Positions 35,789 through 45,569 of a DNA stretch of 64,000 nucleotides are shown piece after piece. The translations under genes and the position numbers were made by a program. The stretch spans positions 1-64,000 of the forward strand of contig JAFPWS010000067.1 in assembly GCA_017412705.1 (NCBI GenBank). Direction: 5' to 3'. The first letter of the stretch is position 1; each line of letters starts with the position of its first letter. Under the pieces are notes generated by a model. The model was given only the letters and a program-made list of their open reading frames with translations, did not search any database and was not told where the DNA came from. Source of the DNA: Prevotella sp. GTDB taxonomy: Bacteria > Bacteroidota > Bacteroidia > Bacteroidales > Bacteroidaceae.

Positions 35789-36403
35789 CTAATAGATGGT
35801 TTTCTGTTTCTGCTCCAGATCCTGGTTCAACAAGGTACGCCAGTTCGTTATCAACAGTCCGTGGGGATTGTTCTCCGTCCTCGGAACGCGCTTCAGCTCT
35901 CCGGCTGTGACCAGCTTTCGCATCAGGATATTCGTCCTGCGCTCGATACGCTGCCTGCCATAATAGGTGAAGGTCATCTGTTGCTTGTCGAACTTGATGC
36001 TGTCACAGAAGATTGAGAACACGGCACTCGTACCCATGATGTTATTATAAAAACCCTTTTCCTTCAACGCATTGAACTGGGCCAGTCCCGTCTCATCGAC
36101 CAGGTACATGGCCTTCTCCATCGTATAGTTGATATACTTGTCGTCAGGCGCAAGGGTAAAGAAGAGATGGTGGAACAGCTCCACATGGCTCTTCGCTTCC
36201 ACGTCAAGGGTCTCGTCCATCGTCGTGCGCTGCACGAGGATGGGCACGTTGCCGTCCAACACATACACTTTCTTGTGGGCATCGTCCACCATACCCTTGG
36301 CGGTGAAGATGGCGCCCATAGAGATGATGATGCAGCCAGCCATGAACATACAGCTGACTATCAGCACCAGCTTAATCTTATTCTCCAGATTCTTTATTAC
36401 CAT
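35789..36403 (-). CDS. traK: Conjugative transposon protein TraK (VirB8-like)
   Basis: 204 residues, an N-terminal membrane helix (LVLIVSCMFMAGCIIISMGA) then a periplasmic NTF2-like domain with the TraK pattern (VDDAHKKVYVLDGNVPILVQ, then EAKSHVELFHHLFF, then GYYNNIMGTSAVFSIFCDSI-like strands). A core inner-membrane scaffold protein. Start 17 bp after traJ. Confidence 0.88.
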   Translation of the reverse strand: MVIKNLENKIKLVLIVSCMFMAGCIIISMGAIFTAKGMVDDAHKKVYVLDGNVPILVQRTTMDETLDVEAKSHVELFHHLFFTLAPDDKYINYTMEKAMYLVDETGLAQFNALKEKGFYNNIMGTSAVFSIFCDSIKFDKQQMTFTYYGRQRIERRTNILMRKLVTAGELKRVPRTENNPHGLLITNWRTLLNQDLEQKQKTIY

Positions 36404-36420
36404 ATTTTTCTTATTTAAAT

Positions 36421-37554
36421 CTATCGCATTACTGACATGGCACTGGTCTTGGCCTGACTGGCCACGCCCTCACCGAAATTACGGGTCGAGAAGGCCGTAT
36501 CACCCTCAGGTATCATCCATGCTGCCAGGTCCGGCACGAGGTTCAGACACTTCAGCGCCACCAGACTTGCCACCAACAGGTAGCCTGCCGTCATGAAAGA
36601 GTTCTGCAGATACCCGGAGAACCCTCCGTCAAGAATCGCCTGCAGGTTCTCATACTGGATGCTCAGCACGATGTCGAAGAGCAGCAGCACATAGAATCCC
36701 ACGAAGTAGAGCATCGCTCCGTAGAAATGCACGGTGAGATACCTCGTGATCCACTTCGCCCAGGCTCCCTCCCATTTCGGCAGGAGAGAGAATGCCCATT
36801 GGATAGGACCGAAGATGGTCAGCATGCCCAGCAGGATCTGCTGACAGAATATCGTTCCCCACCAGCCGATACGGAACACGACCAAGGCCAACAGCATGAT
36901 GATCTTGTCCAGTCCTATCATCAGTCCCGTATAGGTGCTCTGCAAGTAGAACTTACAGGCCTTCTTCTCCGAGTCCGTGAGTGTCTGATAACCCACATAC
37001 TGCGTGATATCCGAGACACCGGCCTTCTGCATGCCGTCCACCGTCACCTTAGCTATCGCCATATAGTGGTCGATACTATCCTGACGCTGCTTCAGCGGCT
37101 CATGGAGGTTGTCGAACTTCTGCTGCACCTGCGCCGCCTCTATCTCATAGAGGTCATGGGTATAAGAGCCGATACAGTTCGGCACATAGGCCAGAACACC
37201 CAATACCGATGCCCCGTTGCCTCCGTGCGGATACCACCAGAACATCACGATGGCAATGGCCAGCACACGCAGCACCTTCAGCACGTCGAACGGCTCGCCC
37301 TTCGTCATCATCTTATACGCCATGCCCGCCGCCATGATGATGGCAAACATCGCCCCCAGGGCCATACACATCTCCAGTATCCACCAGAAAGGCCCGCTTG
37401 CTCCTATGAACGTTGCATCGGTCAGGAACTCGTTCGTCTGGAAGATGACATCGTCAATCTCCTCGTCGAACATGTCAATACCGATATTGTTGACGATACT
37501 GTCGACAACTTCCGGCATCGCACCTGCCTGCAAAACCAAACCTGAAACTCCCAT
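36421..37554 (-). CDS. traJ: Conjugative transposon protein TraJ (VirB6-like)
   Basis: About 377 residues from the ATG at 37554; a longer frame from 37608 would include the promoter. At least six membrane helices, for example GPFWWILEMCMALGAMFAII, VLAIAIVMFWWYP, LDKIIMLLALVVFRIGWWGT and LYFVGFYVLLLFDIVLSI. This polytopic VirB6-like build is standard for TraJ. First gene of the second transfer operon, with a short leader of about 10 nt. Confidence 0.88.
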   Translation of the reverse strand: MGVSGLVLQAGAMPEVVDSIVNNIGIDMFDEEIDDVIFQTNEFLTDATFIGASGPFWWILEMCMALGAMFAIIMAAGMAYKMMTKGEPFDVLKVLRVLAIAIVMFWWYPHGGNGASVLGVLAYVPNCIGSYTHDLYEIEAAQVQQKFDNLHEPLKQRQDSIDHYMAIAKVTVDGMQKAGVSDITQYVGYQTLTDSEKKACKFYLQSTYTGLMIGLDKIIMLLALVVFRIGWWGTIFCQQILLGMLTIFGPIQWAFSLLPKWEGAWAKWITRYLTVHFYGAMLYFVGFYVLLLFDIVLSIQYENLQAILDGGFSGYLQNSFMTAGYLLVASLVALKCLNLVPDLAAWMIPEGDTAFSTRNFGEGVASQAKTSAMSVMR

Positions 37555-37569
37555 TTCGCTTTTTTGCCG

Positions 37570-37629
37570 CGAAAGTACGACTAAAAACGCAAACAGCTCT
37601 TCCCGCAAAATTTTATTCCTGTTATTAAC
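37570..37629 (-). promoter_or_regulatory. Transfer-type promoter of the traJ operon
   Basis: Leftward GTTAATAAC at 37621-37629 and a one-mismatch -7 box TACTTTCG at 37570-37577, exactly 43 bp apart. Confidence 0.7.
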
Positions 37630-37879
37630 TGTTTCGTAACTTTCCCACGTGAAAAACTATCATCACTGGGGGCATTCGTAAAATGAATCAAGTTTTAGCA
37701 AACAACTCCATTTTGTTAACCATAGCTTATAGAAAACACCTGCCTTTATAAAACAGACTTTATAAAACGGATATTTTCTTATAAGCTTCAGTTTATATTT
37801 TGAGCATCAGCAAGCACATCATCAAGCCATGCCTGATAAGTCAAACAGAGAGATTGAACTCGAGCCTAACGGCACTGTC

Positions 37880-38611
37880 TCACTCTCCTATCCCGCCACC
37901 AGCTGCCATGGCAACTTTCCACCGGCCATGTGCTGAACGGGCAATGGTAACGATGTTGGCACGGTGTGGTGCACGGGCAGTAGCCATAGCCTCCTTGGCG
38001 GATTTCATATGACGCAGGGCGAGGATCAGCTCGCAGACTTCGGTATTTTTCAGGAGTATATCCTTATAAATGGCGAGATACTGCTCCTTACGCTTGCCCA
38101 TCGGCATGTAGGCATCACGGACGGCCTGCAGGCCGCAGTTGATGGCATTGTAACGCTCCAGCCAGGTGCGGTACTGACCGGCACTGCCCCCCTCCAATGT
38201 GATACGCTCGATATTCTGCTTCAGGACGGCGAGCTTGCCCTCTATCTTTCCCTTCTCCACCTGATAGGCCAGGTCGGTAATGCCCGGTGTACGGTCGGCA
38301 ATATTCAATCCCTCGACACGCAGGCGCTCATTCAGGGCTGAGTCGATTGCCTCTGAATGAGGCACCTCCTGATAGAGCGTGAGGTTCATCTGACTACGGA
38401 AGAACTGCTTGTTGGTCATCATGGCTCCATTGCGGTAGTTCTTGTGCAAGACATCATAATACCAGTCCGGCGTGAAACTGCCAGCACCCGTCTCCCCGAT
38501 GGTGAACTGGTTCATCACGGACTCGTCATGATTATAGGTGACGCTCTGTGCGAGCGCCTGAAGCGGTAGCATGGCTGTCAGAATACAAATGATTAACTGT
38601 TCCTTCTTCAT
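37880..38611 (-). CDS. Secreted conjugation protein of unknown function
   Basis: 243 residues from the ATG at 38611, the start with a proper signal peptide (MKKEQLIICILTAMLPLQALA). Helical, coiled-coil-like centre (VEKGKIEGKLAVLKQNIERI), then RYNAINCGLQAVRDAYMPMG. It and the preceding gene (2 bp away) take the place of TraI, the VirB5-like periplasmic protein, but the sequences are too different for a firm call. Last gene of its operon. Confidence 0.6.
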   Translation of the reverse strand: MKKEQLIICILTAMLPLQALAQSVTYNHDESVMNQFTIGETGAGSFTPDWYYDVLHKNYRNGAMMTNKQFFRSQMNLTLYQEVPHSEAIDSALNERLRVEGLNIADRTPGITDLAYQVEKGKIEGKLAVLKQNIERITLEGGSAGQYRTWLERYNAINCGLQAVRDAYMPMGKRKEQYLAIYKDILLKNTEVCELILALRHMKSAKEAMATARAPHRANIVTIARSAHGRWKVAMAAGGGIGE

Positions 38612-38613
38612 CG

Positions 38614-39345
38614 TCAATATCCAACTTCTTCTGTTACACGTTTCCACCGGGAAAAGGCATCGTTGGCCATCTCGCGGAGGGTCTTCGACTGATAGAGCGT
38701 CCGCTTGAAATAATGGGTACGGATGGTGACGTACTTCCAGATGACATAATAGGTATGGTCTATACACTGACGGATCCTGTCAAGGGACTCATTGATGTGC
38801 CCCATCACCGTCAGCAGACCCTCCGTCGTAATATGCTCCACGCCAGTGGCGTAACCAGCCAGCTCAACAAGGCTGTTCACCAGCTGTGTGCCGTCATCGC
38901 CAACCTGCTCAACGGCCCGCTGACAGGCATTGATGATGAGCGTGTCGGAAGAGACGATATCCCCGCGCAGGGTACGCTCGTTGATGAACGTCTCTATCAG
39001 GGACTCGAGCTGTCCGATCTTATAGGAGACATCATCATAGGTGTTCTTGACGTTCAGGACCGTCACGCCTCCGTTGTAGATGACATCAATAACGTCGAAA
39101 CACTTGGTGTATTTGTCGAGCTTCACGTTCAGCGAGTCGTAATCGACATTGGCCTCGCGGCTGTACTGGTGCAGCAGCTCATTGGCCTGCTCCACACCAC
39201 TACGGGCCATGAGGACACTACGGATGCGCTTATGGTCATCAATAAGGGCTTCGACGGACAGGAAGTCAAAGCTATACTGTGCCCGTGCCAGCATGGGCAC
39301 GAGCATCAGCAGCAACAGGATTATCTTCTTACTCTTCATCATCAT
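38614..39345 (-). CDS. TraI-position secreted helical protein
   Basis: 243 residues. Signal peptide MMMKSKKIILLLLMLVPMLARA; all-helical mature part (IGQLESLIETFINERTLRGD, then IRQCIDHTYYVIWKYVTIRT) ending in a basic helix (SKTLREMANDAFSRWKRV). Fold type and place between TraG and TraJ fit a VirB5/TraI (DUF4141)-like role. Overlaps the upstream gene by 17 bp. Confidence 0.6.
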   Translation of the reverse strand: MMMKSKKIILLLLMLVPMLARAQYSFDFLSVEALIDDHKRIRSVLMARSGVEQANELLHQYSREANVDYDSLNVKLDKYTKCFDVIDVIYNGGVTVLNVKNTYDDVSYKIGQLESLIETFINERTLRGDIVSSDTLIINACQRAVEQVGDDGTQLVNSLVELAGYATGVEHITTEGLLTVMGHINESLDRIRQCIDHTYYVIWKYVTIRTHYFKRTLYQSKTLREMANDAFSRWKRVTEEVGY

Positions 39346-41884
39346 CTACGATATAATCACCACGGGCCACGGCAGAAGCGACATTGCGCCAATGGCGGAA
39401 ACTGCGGCCACCGATCCTGATCCTGTCCGTACCGCCAAGAACCGCCACACCAAGGTCGCGCTTCAGGTAGTCGAGCAACGTCTCACGGCTGCGCATGAAC
39501 TTCTCTATGAGCACCAGCTGGGCATAGATCTTCGAGAGACGGTAGTCCACATCACGGGCTATGGCCAGACGGTCACAGGTCCACAGGAGATGGATAGCAT
39601 CCTCGTCACCCTCCGTCTCAGCTGGATTGCTATAGGCATAGTTCGCTTCAACGGAACAATTTGGGAACTCTTCCCTGAGCTCACGCATCCTGTCGTTGAC
39701 CTTGGCGGCCTTCTCCTCATCGCTCAGCTCAGGATCCAGCTCCATGATATCCGCTATCTGTGAACTGGAGTAGTTGGCACTCAGCGTCCAATGGACGGCC
39801 AGGATGGCACGATGGTAGCGGATGCCGAGGAAATGGCTCTCACCACGCTCCTTGGAAAGGTCGGCACGGAACTCCACCTCACCACTGATATTCGGCACAT
39901 TACCATGACGCACGAAACTCCAGCCCTGCCAGCTGCCAGCATCCGTCCAGATGATATGGTAGGCGGTCTCTATCTCATGCATGACGGCAGGGATGCGATA
40001 GGTCCCGTCGCGCTCGTCGGCATAGTCGTCTATCAGTTCCTGACGGGCATTGAGATATTTGTTGAGCTCTGCCTGGGCACGGCTCTTCTCAGCCTCCAGA
40101 CGGCTGATCTCATTGCGGTTGGCATTATACTGTGCACGCAAGGCAGCGGCTTCCTCCACGCTGGCACGGCTGATCTGCGCCAGCAGGTCGTCGTTCTGCT
40201 GCTGAAGTGCACGGATCTGTTCCTGCAGCCGCGTCACCTCACTGCCCCATGTCGAGATACCCTCGTCGAGTTCCGAGGTGTCGGCACCGCCGGAAAGGGT
40301 GGTCTCCATGGCATAGCGCTTGGAGTCCTCGTCAAGGGCATGGCGCTGGTTGCCGTTCTCCTTCCAGGAGAAGTTACCCTCACCCAGATTGGCATGGTCA
40401 TGGCACTCCACTGTGAAGCTGACGGTCGAGCAACCGCGCATACGCACCTCGTCAGCAGCCTGATAGTAGTTCTTGCCGTCCTTGCCGATACGATAGACAC
40501 GGCCCTCCTCATTGTCGTTCAGCTCCGCGAGTTTCGCATTAAACCTCGCCTGCATGGCATTCTCATCGTCATACTGGCTGTCAAAGACCTCCTCATAGAC
40601 TTCCTCATAGACATTCCACGTCTTATAGACATCAATATAATGGGCATAGGAGAAGGCCGTCGTACGGCCAGAATTCTTCTTGTAGATACGCGAAGAGCTC
40701 ATATAGTTATAGAACTGATAGTGATACTTGTCATCATGGCTGTTCAGCTCCTGACAACGCGCACGGCTCCAGCCGGCATAGCTCTCCGAGTTACGCAGTG
40801 AGTTCTCATAGTCGGCAGACGAATACTGATAGTGTTCATCCGAGGTGCCGACACGATACCACTCACCGCCGTACATGATGCTCTCGCTGTCCGTCGGAGG
40901 AGCATAGCTGCACACCTGCTCACTGCCTGAGTCACGCCAGTAGATATACCACCGCTGGGTATAGAAGCGACCCTGCATCTCCTGAAGATAGTCACTGACA
41001 TAGCTGGTGATATTATAGCCGTCTAGGGTGAAGAGGTTGGCTACGCCCGTACTGTCGGTAGAAAGAATCTGCTGCATGACCAGGTCCTTGATATTCGAGG
41101 GGTCAGAGAGCGTCTCGTACATATCCTTGAAGTCATGGTAGAGCTGGAGAATCTCTCCGGGCTTCGAGTGGAACACGCCCCCAACCTTGCTGGCATTCGT
41201 CCAGACAGAGTCGAGGACGGCACCGCCACCCGAGACGATGGCACCGCCTGCCGTCATGAGTCCGTCGAGGTCATCTTCCAAATCCTCCTTGGTGAGCCCG
41301 TCACCGAAGTCAGCCAGATGATCCCACACGGCAGCCCAGTCCACCTCCCCCAGTCTGGTGAGGTCGAACAGGCCTTTCAGATTATCGTTGATGGCCAGGA
41401 AAGCGACGTCCTGAAACGACACTTTCCCGTTGGCCACCACTGTCTCGAAGGTCATGCAGAGCTGTTTCACCTGCTCGCAGGTACGAAACAGATAGGGTCC
41501 CCAGTAAATGGCCTTCTCCGGGTTCTTGATGGCCAGTGCGCCCACATCCAGCAACTTGGGCATGATCTGTGCGCTGACCATCTTATAGATACGCTTATAG
41601 TAGAAGTTCTCCTCGGCATCACCGAAGAGCCCTGCATTCTGGAGGGCCTTGCGGTCAAGCCACTTCGAGGCGAAGATGCCAGCCGTAGCCACTTCGGCAC
41701 TGGTATAGTGGTCGAGGATTTTCTGCACGTCCTCGTCATTCATCAGCTCAGTGGCCGTCTCTGCCGCATAGGCTGCCGTCATCGCCGCCGTGGTCTTCAG
41801 GTCGATATTGACACTGTACCATCCCCCCGCGAAGAGGGGGACGGCCAGCATCTGCAATATGAAAGCAAAAAGAATCCTACGCAT
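39329..41884 (-). CDS. Large secreted conjugation protein (851 residues) with coiled coil
   Basis: Signal peptide MRRILFAFILQMLAVPLFA. The first 290 residues are helical with an Ala/Gly-rich patch (LMTAGGAIVSGGGAVLDSVW). The middle (about 330-480) is very rich in Tyr, Ser and Asp with several Cys. A long coiled coil follows (RLQEQIRALQQQNDDLLAQI, about 565-640), then a beta-rich part and an acidic end. Not part of the CTnDOT set and no family recognised. Coupled with traG by an 8-bp overlap. A surface or periplasmic mating factor is the best guess. Confidence 0.65.
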   Translation of the reverse strand: MRRILFAFILQMLAVPLFAGGWYSVNIDLKTTAAMTAAYAAETATELMNDEDVQKILDHYTSAEVATAGIFASKWLDRKALQNAGLFGDAEENFYYKRIYKMVSAQIMPKLLDVGALAIKNPEKAIYWGPYLFRTCEQVKQLCMTFETVVANGKVSFQDVAFLAINDNLKGLFDLTRLGEVDWAAVWDHLADFGDGLTKEDLEDDLDGLMTAGGAIVSGGGAVLDSVWTNASKVGGVFHSKPGEILQLYHDFKDMYETLSDPSNIKDLVMQQILSTDSTGVANLFTLDGYNITSYVSDYLQEMQGRFYTQRWYIYWRDSGSEQVCSYAPPTDSESIMYGGEWYRVGTSDEHYQYSSADYENSLRNSESYAGWSRARCQELNSHDDKYHYQFYNYMSSSRIYKKNSGRTTAFSYAHYIDVYKTWNVYEEVYEEVFDSQYDDENAMQARFNAKLAELNDNEEGRVYRIGKDGKNYYQAADEVRMRGCSTVSFTVECHDHANLGEGNFSWKENGNQRHALDEDSKRYAMETTLSGGADTSELDEGISTWGSEVTRLQEQIRALQQQNDDLLAQISRASVEEAAALRAQYNANRNEISRLEAEKSRAQAELNKYLNARQELIDDYADERDGTYRIPAVMHEIETAYHIIWTDAGSWQGWSFVRHGNVPNISGEVEFRADLSKERGESHFLGIRYHRAILAVHWTLSANYSSSQIADIMELDPELSDEEKAAKVNDRMRELREEFPNCSVEANYAYSNPAETEGDEDAIHLLWTCDRLAIARDVDYRLSKIYAQLVLIEKFMRSRETLLDYLKRDLGVAVLGGTDRIRIGGRSFRHWRNVASAVARGDYIVDDDEE

Positions 41885-44795
41885 GAATCAGCTTTTTAGG
41901 AGGCAGGTTCAAGACCCTGCCCTGCTTATTCACCAACTGTGCGAACTCCAGCGACTTGCCGATACCACTCCGCTCCCAGTCACGCACAAAGGCCTCGATG
42001 GCCTGCTGATGGGTACAGCAGAGTTCCCGACGGTACAGCTTCAGGGCTTCCTTCTCGGCTTTCTCCGTCGTATAGCTCATATAGCACTCACGGGGTTCCT
42101 CGATGCCGAAGACATCTCCCTCCGTGCCACGCTTGATGAAGACCTCCTTAAAGGGCGAACGCCCCACCTTATTGTCGAGACGGTTGATGGTGAAGATCTT
42201 CTTGCAGTCGATATCCGTCAGGGCCAGCGTCGCCTTGATATCATCAAACTTATCCTTGAACTTGCTCTGGTCAAGCAGCATGAAGACATCGGAGTTGTTG
42301 ATAATGGCCTCCTTGACGATGGGCGAAGAGGTGATATCCTGGATCTCCTGCGTCACGACACCCACCATGGCCCAGTGCTTACGCGCCGTCTTATAGAGGT
42401 ACTTGATGTACTCCGCCATGACAGGCGTGGCGATAGCCTTCCATGCTTCCTCGATGACCAGGCACTTGCGCACCTTGTTCTTGATACGCATCTTCTGGGT
42501 GAACACGTCCATGATGATGAGCACGATGATCGGAAAGAGCACCGGGTCATCCTTCACCTTGTCAATCTCAAAGACGATGAACTGCTCATCAAACAGCGAG
42601 CCGTCCATGTCGTTGTTCAGGGTGTACTCCAGTGCACCGCCACGGTAGAACGGCTTCAGGATGGCCGCAAAGTCATTGATAGGGAACTCGATACTGTCCT
42701 CACGGATAATCTGGGGGATGCGCTGACGGGCAAACTCATAATAGCTGTTAAACGACAGCTCCTGAACTCTCAGGCTCTTGCGCTGCTGCTCACGCTTGGA
42801 AATCTCACGCTCGATCTTCTCCATGAACTTACCCTCGACTATCTCCGGTGTCAGACGCTGCAGCTGGTTCTTGGCAGCCGCCTTCTCACCCTCCGTACTG
42901 GCTTCGTCATCAATCTTCGCCTGGAGTTTCTCGCTGAGACGGCTGTTGCGCTCATAACGCTGGCGCTCCTCCTCCGTCACATCATAGGAGCCGGTGCCGT
43001 TACGCGTCTGCAGCTCTTCCTCGTACTTCTCATATTCGCCATTGCTCTTGGCCGCGATGACCAGACTCTGGTGCAGCTCCTCCTTCTCTTCCTGGCTGAA
43101 GCCCTGAAAGGGTGAGAAATACTCACGGTAATACTCGATGATGGTACGCTCGATGATATACTGCTCTATCTTCGTGGGTTCCTGAGCGCCCTTGAAGATC
43201 AGGAAGATCAGCGAGGTGAGGAAGTTCTTCTTCTCACCGAAGTTCGTCTGGTACTCCACCTCCGTCACCTTGAAGGGGTTCATGGAGATGGGACGCTCCT
43301 TGGTATAGGAGATATAGGTGCCGCCGAAATAGCTGCACAGCCCTTCATAGCTGTCACCGGTATCGACGATGACCACATCGGTATTCTGCTCATAATACTG
43401 TCTGACGACGGTATTCATGAAGAACGACTTGCCACTGCCGGAAGGACCGAGGACGAAGAAGTTCGAGTTGTTGGTATACTTGATCTTTCCTTCCTTTCCC
43501 GTGGTGTCGATAGGCATCGGCACTCCCTGACGGTCTGTGTAATAACACTTCACCGGCGTGTCATCACCCTTGGTCTGACGCTCCTTGTACATCAGGCATA
43601 AGGCAGCATCACTGAGGGTGAGGAAACGGTCATAGTCAGGACTGAGACGATAGACATTGCCGGGGAACGAGGCCACAAACAGCTCCAGCTGGTTGTAGGC
43701 ACGCTTGGAGATATGGATGCCCTGACGGGAGAAGATGTTCTCAAGATGGTTCGTCACCTTCTGCATATCCTTATCAGCATCCATGGCCACAATAAGGTTA
43801 TAGTGGGCATAGACGAGCTGCTTTCCCTCACGGGCTATCACCTCCTGGACCTGCTTGATGTCCTCCACGGCCATCTGGTTGGACGGGTTGGGGATGCTGG
43901 CATGACGGTTCTTCTTCTTGTCGAGCATCGCCAGTTCCCGCTTCTGGTTAGGCAGGAAGACGACCTGGTTATATACCACCGTATCCACATCTGGAATATG
44001 GTCTATCTCACTCATGAGGTCAACAGGCATCACGGCATTGTTGACCGTCATATCCACATAGGGACGCAACACGCCAGGAAGACCCACAGAGTCCACATCC
44101 AAGAGACTATAGACCTTGCACTGACGACTGCCCATGCGGATCTCCTCACTGTCAACCTTGAAGTTGGTCATGGAGAAATGGGAATCACGGAAGTTCAGCG
44201 CAAAGAAACGGTCGGCATACTCACGGGCTTCCTTCACGGTCAGGAACTCAGCACTCTTGACACCGCCGTCATGCAGCTGGTCGGCCACCTTATGGATCTT
44301 CACCAGAAAGTCACGCCACTTGCTGCTGTCGTAACTCAGCAGGGCACTCTTCCTGGACTCCTGCGTTATCACCAGATAGGTACTGGCTGCCGTGTACTGG
44401 CGCCCATTGAAGAAACGGAAGTAGGCATCCGAGAGGAAACGGCCCGTAGCACCCGTTGCCAGGGCCTTGCCGTCAAAGCTCTTCCTGACGAACACGTCCT
44501 GCTTGTGCAGGGCATAGCCCTCACCCAGCGTCTGTACCACAGCCGTCATCAGGTTGGTGAAATCATAGTAACAGTCCGTATCTGCCGAATACTTCTGTAC
44601 GGGGTTCTCCATCCTCAGGATGGCAGAATACTCACCGGTCTTGGTATAGAGAATCCCTACCCCATCCGCATCCTCGATGCTGAAATAGATGTCCTTGAAG
44701 GTATTGGCTCGCTTGCCGCCCGTGCCAAAGGCCCAGACTGACAATGCCATACCTACAAGGACACATAGAAACGCTATAATAACTACTATTGTCAT
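41877..44795 (-). CDS. traG: Conjugation ATPase TraG (VirB4-like)
   Basis: 972 residues. N-terminal membrane helix (VVIIAFLCVLVGMALSVWAF), DUF3875-like N-domain (IYFSIEDADGVGILYTKTGE), then the VirB4 motor with Walker A GPSGSGKSFFMN (about 449) and Walker B CLVIEEAWKAI (about 777). An inserted Glu-rich segment of about 100 residues (QTRNGTGSYDVTEEERQRYE, then EREISKREQQRK) lies between them. It powers pilus assembly and substrate transfer at the inner membrane. Not the VirD4 coupling protein. Confidence 0.92.
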   Translation of the reverse strand: MTIVVIIAFLCVLVGMALSVWAFGTGGKRANTFKDIYFSIEDADGVGILYTKTGEYSAILRMENPVQKYSADTDCYYDFTNLMTAVVQTLGEGYALHKQDVFVRKSFDGKALATGATGRFLSDAYFRFFNGRQYTAASTYLVITQESRKSALLSYDSSKWRDFLVKIHKVADQLHDGGVKSAEFLTVKEAREYADRFFALNFRDSHFSMTNFKVDSEEIRMGSRQCKVYSLLDVDSVGLPGVLRPYVDMTVNNAVMPVDLMSEIDHIPDVDTVVYNQVVFLPNQKRELAMLDKKKNRHASIPNPSNQMAVEDIKQVQEVIAREGKQLVYAHYNLIVAMDADKDMQKVTNHLENIFSRQGIHISKRAYNQLELFVASFPGNVYRLSPDYDRFLTLSDAALCLMYKERQTKGDDTPVKCYYTDRQGVPMPIDTTGKEGKIKYTNNSNFFVLGPSGSGKSFFMNTVVRQYYEQNTDVVIVDTGDSYEGLCSYFGGTYISYTKERPISMNPFKVTEVEYQTNFGEKKNFLTSLIFLIFKGAQEPTKIEQYIIERTIIEYYREYFSPFQGFSQEEKEELHQSLVIAAKSNGEYEKYEEELQTRNGTGSYDVTEEERQRYERNSRLSEKLQAKIDDEASTEGEKAAAKNQLQRLTPEIVEGKFMEKIEREISKREQQRKSLRVQELSFNSYYEFARQRIPQIIREDSIEFPINDFAAILKPFYRGGALEYTLNNDMDGSLFDEQFIVFEIDKVKDDPVLFPIIVLIIMDVFTQKMRIKNKVRKCLVIEEAWKAIATPVMAEYIKYLYKTARKHWAMVGVVTQEIQDITSSPIVKEAIINNSDVFMLLDQSKFKDKFDDIKATLALTDIDCKKIFTINRLDNKVGRSPFKEVFIKRGTEGDVFGIEEPRECYMSYTTEKAEKEALKLYRRELCCTHQQAIEAFVRDWERSGIGKSLEFAQLVNKQGRVLNLPPKKLIHA

Positions 44796-44822
44796 GCTTT
44801 CATTTCAGTTAAGTCTGTTCAG

Positions 44823-45116
44823 TTAGATCCGCCGGGAATGGGCGAAAATGAAGATTCCCTTATCCTCGTTCTTCGAGTGCAGTCCCTTACGCTGCTTGAG
44901 GAAGGTCATCACACCACCGAAGGCAAGGATGACTGTCAACAGGACCAGTGCCGCTATGAAGCCGACGGCCACATAGCCGATGATGAAACCCACGATGGCA
45001 CCGCCTGCCGTCCCTGCTGCCCAGTAGATGTAACGACCCTGAAAACCCAAGAATTCAAGAGGCCTTTGAAGCCCCTTGAAAACTTGGTAGTCAAGATGTC
45101 CGGTGTCGTTCATCAC
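44823..45116 (-). CDS. traF: Conjugative transposon protein TraF (DUF4133, VirB3-like)
   Basis: 97 residues with the DUF4133 pattern (DYQVFKGLQRPLEFLGFQGR, then a Gly-rich double membrane helix YWAAGTAGGAIVGFIIGYVA). Small inner-membrane partner of TraG. Overlaps traE by 4 bp. Confidence 0.9.
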   Translation of the reverse strand: MMNDTGHLDYQVFKGLQRPLEFLGFQGRYIYWAAGTAGGAIVGFIIGYVAVGFIAALVLLTVILAFGGVMTFLKQRKGLHSKNEDKGIFIFAHSRRI

Positions 45117-45514
45117 TCACCGCCGATGCCGAAGAACAGAGGCAGAGCCTGGGCTGCTGCAATCAGGAAGATGCAAGCACCCACGAGCATCATGATGCTC
45201 TTCTTCACATCCTGCTCCTCGTTGTTCATCTTGATGTAAACACTGATAGCACCCACAACGGCTACGACACCAGCGATGGCATAGCACAGCTTCACAGCCA
45301 CAGGAACGTACTTCGCAATCTCCGTGGTCACGGTTCCCAGAGCCGTGGTACCAGCGGAATAATCGCCAGCAGCATTCTGGGCGAAGGTGACACTTACCAT
45401 GCAGAGCATTGCCAGAACCATACCGAAACGGGGTGACATCACTGCTTTCTCACACATGCCGACGGCTCCATTCAGGATGCCGGAAACGGCCTTACAAAAC
45501 TTACTTTTCTTCAT
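45113..45514 (-). CDS. traE: Conjugative transposon protein TraE (DUF4134, pilin-like)
   Basis: 133 residues: a long signal segment ending VTFAQ, then the DUF4134 core with two membrane helices (VAVKLCYAIAGVVAVVGAIS and SIMMLVGACIFLIAAAQALP). VirB2-like major pilin candidate. The leader has the 18-bp A-rich stretch also seen before the polyvalent operon. Confidence 0.88.
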   Translation of the reverse strand: MKKSKFCKAVSGILNGAVGMCEKAVMSPRFGMVLAMLCMVSVTFAQNAAGDYSAGTTALGTVTTEIAKYVPVAVKLCYAIAGVVAVVGAISVYIKMNNEEQDVKKSIMMLVGACIFLIAAAQALPLFFGIGGE

Positions 45515-45531
45515 TTTTGTGTTGGTTGATT

Positions 45532-45549
45532 AATTTAGTTTTTGTGTTG
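45532..45549 (-). repeat. Shared A-rich 5' leader (copy 2)
   Basis: Identical 18 bp to 26140-26157. A second partial copy (AACACAAAAA) follows directly before the traE ATG. Probably a translation-enhancing leader. Confidence 0.6.
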
Positions 45550-45569
45550 TATAGATATTTATGAATAGC

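Noticed and set aside
37630-37879. Gene between the traJ promoter and the secreted protein gene
   Set aside because: AT-rich, only a short low-quality frame; just two direct TTTATAAAAC words (about 37745-37768) were noticed.
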